NCBI GenBank assembly: GCA_018374635.1
Contig: JAHAEW010000002.1
Span: 37,361-101,360 of the forward strand
Length of the DNA: 64,000 nt
Source of the DNA: Clostridiales bacterium
GTDB lineage: Bacteria; Bacillota; Clostridia; Oscillospirales; Oscillospiraceae
Direction of reading: 5' to 3'
Shown one piece after another: positions 1 through 7,666 of the stretch (positions are counted from its first letter, which is position 1; each line of letters opens with the position of its first letter). A program made the translations under genes and the position numbers. Under the pieces are notes generated by a model. That model was not told the origin of the DNA. It saw only the letters and a list, made by a program, of their open reading frames with translations, and did no database searches.

Positions 1-517
1 TGAGCGCGGGGCCGGGGTTTCGGGTGCCGAACACCGTGCGGATCTTCCCCAGCTCGGCGCTGCCGGAGGCACACACCATCTCCACGATGGTACGGGCATA
101 TTCCGAGTTTCCGGCCGCCTCATAGGCCCTCTCCCGGCCGATCCCCGGGGCAAGGCGGTAGCGGTCCTGCAAGGAAAAATACAGTCCGGCCGGGAGCATG
201 GCCCGGGCCGCGTCATAGACCGTGCAGAAGTACCGCTCCCGCATCCAAATGGCCAGATGGAGCCCCTCTCCGTCCAGCACGGGCTCCTCGTCCAGCTGGG
301 TCAAAACGGATTTGCATTTCGCATCGGGGGCGGCAAGCGCCTCGATGGAGAGCACGATCCCCTCGGTCCGCCGGTTTCCGGCCCCAAAGGGCACGATCAC
401 CCGCATTCCGGGCAGCAGGGTCTCCCGCAGCTCCGGAGGAACCAGGTATGTATAGGGCTTGTCAATGGCGTAGGTCGCCGCGGACAGGGCCACCCGGGCC
501 GCCACAGACTGCTCCAT
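1..517 (-). CDS. priA: PriA primosomal helicase, N-terminal part (runs off the window)
   Basis: This is the first 172 residues of the primosomal protein N' (PriA), the helicase that restarts stalled replication forks. The visible part is the N-terminal DNA-binding domain: a beta-rich start (VALSAATYAIDKPYTYLVP) followed by GMRVIVPFG, the typical PriA opening, and a region matching the winged-helix linker (YFCTVYDAARAMLPAG). The helicase and zinc motifs lie outside the window, so the 3' end is cut by the window edge, not by mutation. The ATG at 517 has an AAGGAGG ribosome site 7 bases upstream. It is the last visible gene of yicC-remA-gmk-rpoZ-priA, an order common in Firmicutes. Identity is confident from sequence pattern and context. 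Confidence 0.9.
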   Translation of the reverse strand, partial: MEQSVAARVALSAATYAIDKPYTYLVPPELRETLLPGMRVIVPFGAGNRRTEGIVLSIEALAAPDAKCKSVLTQLDEEPVLDGEGLHLAIWMRERYFCTVYDAARAMLPAGLYFSLQDRYRLAPGIGRERAYEAAGNSEYARTIVEMVCASGSAELGKIRTVFGTRNPGPAL

Positions 518-550
518 ATTCTATCCTCCTTCTCTCCGCCCCAAATCCGG

Positions 551-593
551 GAAAAGGCAAGCGCCAGGGCTCCCGCCCCAACGCTTGCCCTTC
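551..593 (-). terminator. Hairpin between rpoZ and priA, possible attenuator
   Basis: Arms GGCAAGCG and CGCTTGCC (556-563 and 582-589) enclose a G/C-rich loop that can pair further. On the minus strand the stem is followed by TTTTCC, a short U tract. It would reduce rather than stop transcription into priA. Confidence 0.5.
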
Positions 594-601
594 TTTGCGT
601 G

Positions 602-799
602 TTATTCTGCGGCCTGGGGCGTGACCTTGCCCTCTGCCACCTCACGGATGGCGAGCGTGACCGGCTTATCGTCCAGGGAGATCCCGTTCTCCTCCGCCTC
701 GCTGGCGATCTGGCGGGCCCGCTGGGCCACCACATTGACCAGCATGTACCGGCTGGGCACCTGCTCCAGCAGCTTATTCATAGGGGGGTAGAGCATCAT
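602..799 (-). CDS. rpoZ: RNA polymerase omega subunit
   Basis: A 65-residue protein that stabilises the beta' subunit in RNA polymerase assembly. It shows the family core: MNKLLEQVPSRYMLV, then VVAQRARQI (the conserved VxxRARQI helix) and KPVTLAIREVAEGKV. The length is normal for Clostridial omega. Two adjacent ATG codons open the frame; an AAGGAG site lies about 11 bases before the first. It sits between gmk and priA in the usual order. Nothing is unusual in the sequence. Confidence 0.93.
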   Translation of the reverse strand: MMLYPPMNKLLEQVPSRYMLVNVVAQRARQIASEAEENGISLDDKPVTLAIREVAEGKVTPQAAE

Positions 800-834
800 A
801 ACGCATCAAACTCCTTTTTGTTTCATATGGCAAT

Positions 835-1458
835 TCATCGCTCCGGCGAGACGTCGTCCACCAGGTGGAGCCGGTTCCGGGTGCGGCATCCCTCCGCCGT
901 CAGGATGGAGATGATCTCATCCGCCGCCTCCGATACCTTGTCATTGACCACCATGTAGTCGTAGTTGGGAATCTGCCGGTACTCCTCCCGGGCCTTCTGG
1001 AGCCGACCCTGAATGACCTCCTCCTGATCGGTGGCCCGGCGGTGCAGCCGGCGGGAAAGCTCTTCAAAAGTGGGCGGGATAATAAAAATCAGCACTGCCT
1101 CCGGGCACTTGGCGCGGACCTTGGCCGCACCCTGCACCTCAATGTCCAGCAGCACGTCGATGCCCGCGTTCAGCTTCTCCTGGATGATCTTGAGGGAGGT
1201 GCCGTAGTAGTTGCCCACATACTCGGCATACTCCAGAAGCTCCTCCCGGGCGATCATCCCTTCAAAGGTTTCCCGGCTGACGAAATTGTAATTCACACCG
1301 TCGGCCTCGCCCACCCGGGGCTGCCGGGTGGTGAAGGAGACGGAGAAATAGATGTCGCCGCGCTCACTGAGCAGCTCGGAGATCACCGTGCTCTTTCCCA
1401 CGCCAGAGGGGCCGGACAGAACGATCAGCTGTCCGCGCGTCTTTTTCTTTCGTATCAT
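835..1458 (-). CDS. gmk: Guanylate kinase
   Basis: ATP-dependent phosphorylation of GMP to GDP in the cytosol; 207 residues, normal for the family. The P-loop GPSGVGKS is at residues 16-23. The GMP-binding section follows (SFTTRQPRVGEADGVNYNFVS) and the lid region has RLHRRATDQEEVIQGRL. The ATG overlaps the remA stop by four bases (ATGA), and a GGAGG site lies inside the end of remA, so the two are probably translationally coupled. Place and sequence leave little doubt. Confidence 0.96.
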   Translation of the reverse strand: MIRKKKTRGQLIVLSGPSGVGKSTVISELLSERGDIYFSVSFTTRQPRVGEADGVNYNFVSRETFEGMIAREELLEYAEYVGNYYGTSLKIIQEKLNAGIDVLLDIEVQGAAKVRAKCPEAVLIFIIPPTFEELSRRLHRRATDQEEVIQGRLQKAREEYRQIPNYDYMVVNDKVSEAADEIISILTAEGCRTRNRLHLVDDVSPER

Positions 1459-1724
1459 TCCATATCCTCCTCCGGCTCAGGCCCGGTCTCCTTCCCTGCC
1501 AGCCGTCCCGCTACGGTCTCGGGCTGAAGGGCGGAGAGGATGATGTGGTCGCTGTCCATAATCAGCACCGCCCGGGTGCGCCGCCCGTAGGTGGCGTCAA
1601 TGAGAGAGCCGCTGTCCCTGGCCTCCTGGATCATCCGCTTGATGGGGGCGGAATCGGGGCTGATAATGGCGATAAGACGTCCTGCGGAGACCATATTGCC
1701 AAAGCCGATGTTGATCAGTTTCAT
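1455..1724 (-). CDS. remA: RemA/DUF370 family DNA-binding regulator
   Basis: An 89-residue protein of the RemA family, known in Bacillus as a DNA-binding activator of biofilm matrix and osmoprotection genes. The conserved start (MKLINIGFGNMVS, then RLIAIISPDSAPIKR) and the ATYGRRTRAVLIMDSDH segment are clear. The family core ends near residue 70; the acidic tail GKETGPEPEEDME is an extra. It lies between yicC and gmk, the position held across Firmicutes. What it regulates in this organism cannot be read from the window. Confidence 0.9.
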   Translation of the reverse strand: MKLINIGFGNMVSAGRLIAIISPDSAPIKRMIQEARDSGSLIDATYGRRTRAVLIMDSDHIILSALQPETVAGRLAGKETGPEPEEDME

Positions 1725-1739
1725 ACCGCGTCCTCCGCG

Positions 1740-2618
1740 TTACTCAATATTCTGGATCTGTTCCCGTATCTTCTCGATCTCGCCCTTGATCTCCACCACA
1801 CAGCGGGCCGTCTCGATATCGCTGCACTTGGAGCCGATGGTATTGGCCTCCCGGTTGAACTCCTGGATCAGGAAGTCCAGCTTCCGTCCCACCGGGCCGT
1901 CTCCCGAGAGCATATGCTCCAGCTGGGAGAGGTGGCTGCGCAGACGGACGGTCTCCTCATCCACCGCGACCTTATCCGCGAAGATGGCCGCCTCGGTGAG
2001 GATGCGGTTCTCATCGATCTGGGTATTCTGGAGCACCTCCGCCATCTTGGACTCCAGCCGGGCGCGGTAGTCTGCCACGATTCCCGGGGAACGCGCCTCC
2101 ACCTTTCCGGTGAGGGCTGCGATGGCGGCGGCGCGGGAGCGGACGTCCTGCACCAGCTTCTCCCCCTCCCGGGCGCGCATGGCGTCAAAGTCCTTCAGGG
2201 CCAGGGCCAGCACCTCGCACAGGTCGGCGGACACCGCTTCCAGATCCTCCTGGTTCTTCTCCACCAGAAACACGTCGGGCATCCGGGAGAGCAGGGAGAC
2301 CGAGATGTCATCCTTCAGGCCATAGCTGTCCCGCAGGTCGCACAGGGCCTTATAGTAGCCGTCGGCCATCGGCCGGTTGACCGAGATATTGACGTCTCCG
2401 CCCTCGGAGGGCCCGATGGTGACGAACACATCCACCTTGCCCCGGGAAATGCTCTCCTGTACCTTTGCCTTGATGGCATCCTCCGCAAAGACATAGATAC
2501 GGGGCAGCTTGATCGTACAGTCCAAATAGCGGTTATTGACGGAGCGCAGCTCTACCGTGATGGGACGGCCGCGGAGGACCGCCTCTCCCCTTCCGTAACC
2601 GGTCATACTTTTAATCAA
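1740..2618 (-). CDS. yicC: YicC/YloC family endoribonuclease
   Basis: A 292-residue member of the YicC family, recently shown in other bacteria to be an endoribonuclease involved in RNA decay. The hallmark MTGYGRG is at residues 5-11, and the C-terminal half has the conserved DIETARCVVEIKGEIEKIREQ block. The start codon is TTG at 2618: relatives begin MI(R/K)SMTG, which fits TTG-ATT-AAA-AGT-ATG here, and an AGGGG site lies 7 bases ahead of the TTG but 19 ahead of the ATG at 2606. A TATAAT-like -10 (2678-2683) precedes it. It heads the remA-gmk-rpoZ-priA operon. Confidence 0.9.
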   Translation of the reverse strand: MIKSMTGYGRGEAVLRGRPITVELRSVNNRYLDCTIKLPRIYVFAEDAIKAKVQESISRGKVDVFVTIGPSEGGDVNISVNRPMADGYYKALCDLRDSYGLKDDISVSLLSRMPDVFLVEKNQEDLEAVSADLCEVLALALKDFDAMRAREGEKLVQDVRSRAAAIAALTGKVEARSPGIVADYRARLESKMAEVLQNTQIDENRILTEAAIFADKVAVDEETVRLRSHLSQLEHMLSGDGPVGRKLDFLIQEFNREANTIGSKCSDIETARCVVEIKGEIEKIREQIQNIE

Positions 2619-2677
2619 AGGGCTTCCCCTCGCTTCTCTTCAGAATGGGGCTCTGCATCACACAGAGTCATCGGATT

Positions 2678-2683
2678 ATTATA
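2678..2683 (-). promoter_or_regulatory. -10 box upstream of yicC
   Basis: On the minus strand this reads TATAAT. The matching -35 at 17 bases (TTTTCA) is weak. It is the only sigma-A-like site in the 90-base gap before the yicC operon. Confidence 0.45.
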
Positions 2684-2709
2684 GCAGAATTTCTCCCGCT
2701 TGAAAAGTC

Positions 2710-3237
2710 TCATTTCCCGAGCCTCCGGCCCAAACGCGCCAGATAGAGGGCGATGACCTTGGAACATCCAAAGTCATAGGCCAGAAAAACCGGGTTGCCC
2801 ACCAGGTAGACCAACGCCGTCATGCGCAAAGCCTCCGGCAGAAACGGGAGAAAGAGCCCCCGAAAGCCAAACCACAAAATGGTCACAGCCAGATTAAAGC
2901 ACGCCAGCTTCAGTCCATACTCGGCCAACCGTGTCCGCAGCCGCTCGGCCCGGGACTTGATCACAGGATACAGGCCGAAAAAGAGCAGGTAGAGCAATGC
3001 GCTCCCCTTGTCGGGTACCAGGATCAACCCCAAAATACCGGCCGCTGCGTAACACATCAGGCCGGCGCGCAGTCCGCCGGACACCACAGCCGCAGCCGGG
3101 ATCAGACCGGAGAGCGCTACCAGGCCCATCCGTCCGCCGGGCGCGATGGACGCCCCATAGAGCAGCAGCAGCGAGAGGGCGGCCAGTACCGCCGGCAGCG
3201 CAACCTCTCTGCTGCCGCCGGAATTCGCGCGGGGCAT
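2710..3237 (-). CDS. Unrecognised polytopic membrane protein
   Basis: A 175-residue protein that I cannot assign to a family. It is very hydrophobic, with about five membrane segments (roughly residues 13-32, 38-54, 60-75, 83-95 and 110-135 plus a further weak one near 140-158) and a basic end RLGRRLGK. No catalytic motif is visible. Its ATG follows the J-domain gene stop by one base, so it is the last gene of the cdaA operon as drawn here. The compact membrane architecture resembles transporter S-component or DUF2232-like proteins, but that is only a guess. Confidence 0.7.
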   Translation of the reverse strand: MPRANSGGSREVALPAVLAALSLLLLYGASIAPGGRMGLVALSGLIPAAAVVSGGLRAGLMCYAAAGILGLILVPDKGSALLYLLFFGLYPVIKSRAERLRTRLAEYGLKLACFNLAVTILWFGFRGLFLPFLPEALRMTALVYLVGNPVFLAYDFGCSKVIALYLARLGRRLGK

Positions 3238-3238
3238 C

Positions 3239-3844
3239 TCAGTACCCCCCGCATCCGCCGCACAGGCAGTTGAGGCACATCATGCTGGTACAGCAGTCGC
3301 AGGCGTCCATGCCGCCCCCGTATCCGTAAGGGCGGTATGCCTGTCCTCCGTTCTGCATCATAGCCAGCGCCTGACGGTACTCCCCGTTCGTGGGGTCCAT
3401 CCGGCAGGCCATCTGATAGTGCTGCATGGCCTCGTCCAGCCACCCCTTCCGGTAGGCGATGCTGCCCATCAGGAAGTGCCACTCGCCGTTCTGGGCAGGC
3501 GCGGTGCGCAGCAGCTGCTCCGCCCGCCCCAGATCGCCCAGGTTGATGGCCTGCCGGGCCTGCTGGTACACGCTCCCGCCGGAATAGGACTGCTGCTGGT
3601 AGCTGCTCTGCTGGCTTTTATAACCGGAATTGGACGCGGTATGCCCTCCCCCTCCGGCGCGCTGCTTCGTGATCTGGTCATAGGCCTCGTTGATCTCTTT
3701 CATCTTCTCCTCGGCCAGATCGGCCAGAGGATTGTTCTGATAATTGTCCGGATGGTACTTCCGGGCCAGCTCCCGGTATGCGCGCTTGATCTCGTCGTCA
3801 CTGGCGGTAGGCTCCACGCCCAAAACACGGTAGGGATCCGTCAT
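3239..3844 (-). CDS. J-domain protein with tetratricopeptide-like part and Cys-rich tail
   Basis: A 201-residue protein. Residues 3-65 are a J domain with the HPD motif (KYHPDNYQ), so it should stimulate an Hsp70 (DnaK) ATPase. A low-complexity Ser/Gln/Tyr linker follows, then a helical repeat region (AEQLLRTAPAQNGEWHFLMG and a second copy) like a TPR. The end is unusual: seven cysteines in about 22 residues (ACDCC, MMCLNCLCGGC). It lacks the zinc and substrate domains of true DnaJ. The ATG overlaps the DUF5685 stop (ATGA). The target is unknown; a role with DUF5685 or the next membrane protein is inferred from linkage. Confidence 0.85.
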   Translation of the reverse strand: MTDPYRVLGVEPTASDDEIKRAYRELARKYHPDNYQNNPLADLAEEKMKEINEAYDQITKQRAGGGGHTASNSGYKSQQSSYQQQSYSGGSVYQQARQAINLGDLGRAEQLLRTAPAQNGEWHFLMGSIAYRKGWLDEAMQHYQMACRMDPTNGEYRQALAMMQNGGQAYRPYGYGGGMDACDCCTSMMCLNCLCGGCGGY

Positions 3845-4728
3845 CTGTCCATTCTCCTATGCATGCAAGAATTCCATCGGCCCGCTCCGTCTGATGGTGC
3901 AAAGACGCTGCGCTCCATGGCGGGAAGGCCGAGGTAAAGGATATTTTCTAATATTCCGCTCCAGTCGCCCGCATCCAGCAAAGCATATGCGGATACCGCC
4001 AGGTTTCTGGAGTGAAGCAGGGTCCGCTCGATCTCCTCCCGGTGATCCTGCGCCCTGTCCGGAAAACGCTTCAAAATGGGGTTATACTGTCCGGCCCGCC
4101 GGTCTTCCTCCAGGTCGTCCCAAGCGTCCAGCAGATAAATCCACCGCCCCACATGGTAGAGCAGCTGTTCCATCGCGCGGTCCCGCGCCGGACTTCCGGT
4201 TTTGGGTCCGGCCGCCGACAGAATGCGGGCAAAGGTATCCGCCGTCCGGTCCAGGGAGGGGCACTGCTCCCGCTCCAGCACATGGAGCTCCCCCAGACAG
4301 TTCTCCACGGTTTCCGCAAAGGCCGGACAGGAGCGCTGCGCTCTCCGGTAGGCCGGACGCAGCAGGCGGGATAAGATCCGGCTGCACTGCCGCTGCCAGA
4401 AGGACCCGTCCAGCACACCGTCCCGCAGCTTCCAGTAGGCGAGGATCACGCTCTCATCGGCCGCCAGGTCCATCGCCTCATGCCGCGGCGTACAGGACTT
4501 CCGGCATATCCCCAGCCGCGCGGGACAGCGGCACCGGCTCCGCTCTTTCCGGCCCAGGTCCGGCAGAAGCAGCATGGCCAGGAAGGTAAAGTCATAGTTG
4601 AGGAACATCCGGGCCAGGAAGCCGTGGCGGCGTCCCATGGCGTCGCACAGGCCGCAGTAGGCCTCCCGGTACCGCTCCCACTCCCATACCCGCAGCTCCG
4701 TCCTCACGGGTCTGACATATCCAAACAT
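3841..4728 (-). CDS. DUF5685 family protein
   Basis: A 295-residue protein opening MFGYVRPVRTELRVWE..YREAYCGLCDAMG, the signature of DUF5685, a family of unknown function common in Clostridia. A cysteine cluster near residues 80-100 (CRCP, GICRKSC) could bind a metal. The rest is helical with conserved DAWDDLEEDRRAGQYNP, the kind of acidic helix seen in isoprenoid-synthase-like folds. No signal peptide is present. It is coupled by four bases to the J-domain gene. No function is claimed. Confidence 0.82.
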   Translation of the reverse strand: MFGYVRPVRTELRVWEWERYREAYCGLCDAMGRRHGFLARMFLNYDFTFLAMLLLPDLGRKERSRCRCPARLGICRKSCTPRHEAMDLAADESVILAYWKLRDGVLDGSFWQRQCSRILSRLLRPAYRRAQRSCPAFAETVENCLGELHVLEREQCPSLDRTADTFARILSAAGPKTGSPARDRAMEQLLYHVGRWIYLLDAWDDLEEDRRAGQYNPILKRFPDRAQDHREEIERTLLHSRNLAVSAYALLDAGDWSGILENILYLGLPAMERSVFAPSDGAGRWNSCMHRRMDR

Positions 4729-4739
4729 CGGGGGCTGTC

Positions 4740-5162
4740 TCAGTCCAGAATCGCGGTGATCCGGAAGGAAGTGAGCCGGCGGCGCTTGACCACACTGTTG
4801 GCATAGACCGCAGCGGCAATCCCCACAAAGAAGCCCAGCCCGCCCAGGGCGATGGAAACGGATTCTACGTGCGCGATCATACGCCCCGCGGCATAGAGCA
4901 GGAAAAAGAGGATCAGCGGCACCAGATACACAACGGCCGCAATGCTGAGCACCTGCTTTGTCTCACTCTCTACCTGTACTGTATCTCCCGCCCTGGCGTG
5001 AAGCGGATTGAAGGCCATGGCGGTCACTTCGCTCTGCACCAGCATCTCGCTGCATCCGCCTCCGCACTGGGAGCAGTCATGTCCACAGGCTGATTTCCGC
5101 TTGACGGCGATCTCTGCCACGGTGTCGCTGACTACCCGGTTTACTCTTGCGATCTGTTCCAT
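4740..5162 (-). CDS. RseC/MucC family membrane protein
   Basis: A 140-residue protein of the SoxR-reducing-system RseC family. The N-terminal part has CGHDCSQCGGGC (four cysteines, CX3CX2CX3C, likely Fe-S binding), followed by a beta-rich stretch and two membrane helices (about residues 70-90 and 98-118). Start: a longer frame runs to 5216, but the ATG at 5162 begins MEQIARVNRVV like other members and has AGAGGT upstream. In proteobacteria RseC works with Rnf complexes; no rnf gene is seen here. It lies between cdaR and DUF5685. Confidence 0.85.
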   Translation of the reverse strand: MEQIARVNRVVSDTVAEIAVKRKSACGHDCSQCGGGCSEMLVQSEVTAMAFNPLHARAGDTVQVESETKQVLSIAAVVYLVPLILFFLLYAAGRMIAHVESVSIALGGLGFFVGIAAAVYANSVVKRRRLTSFRITAILD

Positions 5163-5187
5163 ATCTAACCTCTTATCCAGTTGCTGT

Positions 5188-5216
5188 GTGGGACGGACGC
5201 ATTGCGCCCGTCCCAC
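5188..5216 (-). terminator. Strong hairpin between cdaR and rseC
   Basis: Nine-base arms GTGGGACGG and CCGTCCCAC enclose an 11-base loop. There is no U tract behind it on the minus strand, so it is better seen as an mRNA-stabilising or attenuating structure that would lower expression of the four genes below cdaA-cdaR. Confidence 0.5.
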
Positions 5217-5232
5217 CGTGTTTCCCGTATGT

Positions 5233-6474
5233 TTAATTGCGCCGCAGATTGACGACCACCTTGTAGTCTCCGCCGACGACGCCCACGCTGCTGCTGCCGT
5301 CCAGATAGACCGTGGCGTTCACCGTCTGGCTACCCGGTCCGGCATCCTTCAGATCGGCCACCATCCGCAGCTGCGACGGGATCACCGCGTTCACGGCCTC
5401 TTCCTCCCCGCGGATCTGCACCAGGCAGGAGAGAGTCACCTTCTCGGGTGTATAGCCTTCGGGGACATTGACGAAGCTGATGTTGTCCACTTCCAACGAG
5501 CGGGTGGTCAATCCGGTGATCTTGACCGTCACGGTGGCCTCGGCCACGCCGCTGACATTTTCCAGGTGGGTGCCCACATCAATGGGGAACGTGATCGTAT
5601 TCTGATCAAAGATCGTCTGGAGGTCGATCTGCCCCAACACGATCTTGGTCACCGAATCCAGAGCCTCCTCATCTCCGGAAACCGTAATGGTCTCCGGCTC
5701 GATGCTCACCTCCACATTGTCCGCGGTGGCGCCGCCGCCGGGCAGAATATCCACGGTCAGGGGGATCTCCTTGAGCTTGACGACCGGGAGAGTCACTTCC
5801 ACCATGTCCACGTTGGTGGTCAGCTTCAGCTCCTTGGCATCCAGCACCTGGCCGTCAAACCCGATCAGCTGGAAGGGCATAGTGCCTGTAAAGGTCGCGG
5901 AGAGCGGCTCATCCTCCCGGGTCACCGTCACAAGGGCATAATCGACCCGGTTGACATTCTCTTCCTCGCCGCTGACTGTAATGCTGCCCGGCGTGATGGA
6001 GAATTCACCCCGCTGGAAGCCGTCAGCCACCTCGCCGTTAAAGACGCCCCGCACCTCTACCTGCCGGTCCGAGCGGCGGGCCACGGTGTAGGAGATGTTC
6101 TGCACATTGCCCACCACGCTGTAACTGATCTGGCTGACGCTGTTGGGCGTGCTGAGCTGATAGCCCGTGGTATAAGAACCCGGCGCGGTGATCTTGGAGA
6201 CATCCACCACCGCAGTGACCGCCCCCTTCTCCGACAGCTTCATAGCCACGCTCCGGGTGGATTTGACCTCCAGCGTGATGGTCTGCTCCGCGCCCTCCGA
6301 GATCATCAGGCCGCGCTCTTCCAGTGTCTCGACATTGGTAAAGGTCACGGGAATATTGCGGATGGTGTTGATCTCCTCCCGGCCTTCTCCGCTGCCCACA
6401 TAGAGCCAGAGAAAGACGGCCAGCAGCAGGGACAATACGATATAGAGCCATTTACTCTCCCTTATGTTCCCCAT
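5233..6474 (-). CDS. cdaR: YbbR-domain protein CdaR, regulator of CdaA
   Basis: A 413-residue extracellular regulator of the c-di-AMP synthase. One membrane helix near residues 8-26 (WLYIVLSLLLAVFLWLYV) anchors it; the rest is a series of about four YbbR beta domains, each with a pattern such as VPVTFTNVE or IPLTVDILPGG followed by a V/I-rich strand. In Bacillus and Listeria CdaR binds CdaA and tunes c-di-AMP output. The gene overlaps cdaA by 23 bases, so the two are made together. glmM, the usual third gene, is not here. Confidence 0.92.
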   Translation of the reverse strand: MGNIRESKWLYIVLSLLLAVFLWLYVGSGEGREEINTIRNIPVTFTNVETLEERGLMISEGAEQTITLEVKSTRSVAMKLSEKGAVTAVVDVSKITAPGSYTTGYQLSTPNSVSQISYSVVGNVQNISYTVARRSDRQVEVRGVFNGEVADGFQRGEFSITPGSITVSGEEENVNRVDYALVTVTREDEPLSATFTGTMPFQLIGFDGQVLDAKELKLTTNVDMVEVTLPVVKLKEIPLTVDILPGGGATADNVEVSIEPETITVSGDEEALDSVTKIVLGQIDLQTIFDQNTITFPIDVGTHLENVSGVAEATVTVKITGLTTRSLEVDNISFVNVPEGYTPEKVTLSCLVQIRGEEEAVNAVIPSQLRMVADLKDAGPGSQTVNATVYLDGSSSVGVVGGDYKVVVNLRRN

Positions 6475-7339
6475 CGCGCTGGCCTCCTTTCATGGCTTTC
6501 AACAGGTTGAAGAGCTTAAAGCGCTGGCTCTCATCCTCCTCATTTTTGGGAAGGAGCTCATTGCGCAGCAGCCGCTCCAGGGTCTCCGGCGCCAGATGGC
6601 GCTTGAGCATTCCGCCCACGGCCACCGAGATGGAGCCGGTCTCCTCCGAGACGATGGCAACCACCGCGTCCGAATGTTCGCTTGCCCCGATCCCGGCCCG
6701 GTGGCGCATACCCAGGTCCCGGGACAGATTCACGTTTCCGGAGAGGGGCAGCACACACCCGGCGCCCACGATGCGTCCATTCCGGACAATGACCGCGCCG
6801 TCATGGAGAGGCGCCTTGTTCCAGAAGAGGTTCTTCAGCAGCTCACTGCTCACCGAGCAGTCCAGCGAAGTGCCGGTCTTGATGGAGTCATCAAAGAGAT
6901 TTTTCCGCTCAAACACCATAAGCGCTCCCGTCTTGCTTTTGGAAAGAGAGGCGTAGGCCTCTACCGTCTGCTGGATGGCGTGCTCGATCTCATCCGGCGT
7001 CTCCGCTTTTCCAAAGACGTTTCCCAGGCGGCTGTTGCCCACCTGCTCCAGCATTTTCCGGATCTCCGGCTGAAAGAGGACCACCAGAGCCAGAACGCCC
7101 CACTCCACCGTCTTCCCCAGGAAATAGTTCAAAGTATTCAGTTTCAGCAGCTGTGAGAGCCACAGGGCCGCCAGAATCAGAATGACTCCCTTGGCCACCT
7201 GGCCGGAGCTGCTCCGCCGGATCAGAATGATCACCCGGTAGATGATAAAGGCCATAATGCCGATATCAATAAAATCGGTGACGTGGATCAAACGGAGATA
7301 ATTGAGGACAACCTGCATAAACTGGTATATATGTTCCAT
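6452..7339 (-). CDS. cdaA: Diadenylate cyclase CdaA
   Basis: Makes the second messenger c-di-AMP from two ATP at the membrane; controls osmolyte and potassium uptake and wall homeostasis in Gram-positives. It has three N-terminal membrane helices (about residues 20-40, 50-67 and 78-92) and a DAC domain with both active-site motifs: DGA at 180-182 (in PLHDGAVIV) and RHR at 212-214 (in MRHRAGIG). Length 295 is slightly longer than the usual 270-280. A sigma-A promoter lies about 90 bases upstream. It is first in its operon. Confidence 0.95.
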   Translation of the reverse strand: MEHIYQFMQVVLNYLRLIHVTDFIDIGIMAFIIYRVIILIRRSSSGQVAKGVILILAALWLSQLLKLNTLNYFLGKTVEWGVLALVVLFQPEIRKMLEQVGNSRLGNVFGKAETPDEIEHAIQQTVEAYASLSKSKTGALMVFERKNLFDDSIKTGTSLDCSVSSELLKNLFWNKAPLHDGAVIVRNGRIVGAGCVLPLSGNVNLSRDLGMRHRAGIGASEHSDAVVAIVSEETGSISVAVGGMLKRHLAPETLERLLRNELLPKNEEDESQRFKLFNLLKAMKGGQRDGEHKGE

Positions 7340-7428
7340 TTCCCACTACTCCCCATGTCGAACGCATGGTGTGCGCCCTGTGCTCACCCGATCGTTCACA
7401 CAAACATACCGGGTCCTTTAACTTCATT

Positions 7429-7457
7429 ATTATACTGTCTTTCCACAATATTGGCAA
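7429..7457 (-). promoter_or_regulatory. Sigma-A promoter of the cdaA operon
   Basis: Minus-strand -35 TTGCCA (7452-7457) and -10 TATAAT (7429-7434) with an exact 17-base spacer. It points toward cdaA at 7339. Confidence 0.8.
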
Positions 7458-7622
7458 GAAGTAAGGCCGGGAATCTTTTGGTTCTTTCCGTGTGTTTACA
7501 AATAATTTTCAATTTATTCACAGCACTTCCGGCCGATCGGGTCCATTCCCGCAGGATCGTCCATATTCTTCCCATCATATGCCTCTTTAGCGTTATATTG
7601 GGCCGGTCTATCTTCCCTCCGG
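7458..7622. other. Intergenic stretch between desulfurase and cdaA
   Basis: The whole gap 7340-7666 holds the cdaA promoter and the desulfurase terminator. Between them I see only A+T-rich DNA with no credible gene. Confidence 0.6.
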
Positions 7623-7662
7623 ACAAAAATGGAGCTCCAAGCCGCACCGGGCCTGGAGCTCC
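7623..7662 (-). terminator. Terminator of the ispD-ispF-DUF3343-desulfurase operon
   Basis: Arms GGAGCTCCA and TGGAGCTCC (7631-7639 and 7654-7662), then ATTTTTG on the minus strand. It lies four bases after the desulfurase stop. Confidence 0.85.
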
Positions 7663-7666
7663 GCTT

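Noticed and set aside
1545..2684. Plus-strand reading frame opposite yicC
   Set aside because: Antisense to a gene with conserved motifs; low-complexity His, Leu and Gly content.
5008..6510. Plus-strand reading frame of 500 residues
   Set aside because: It covers the reverse of cdaR and rseC; no independent start signal.
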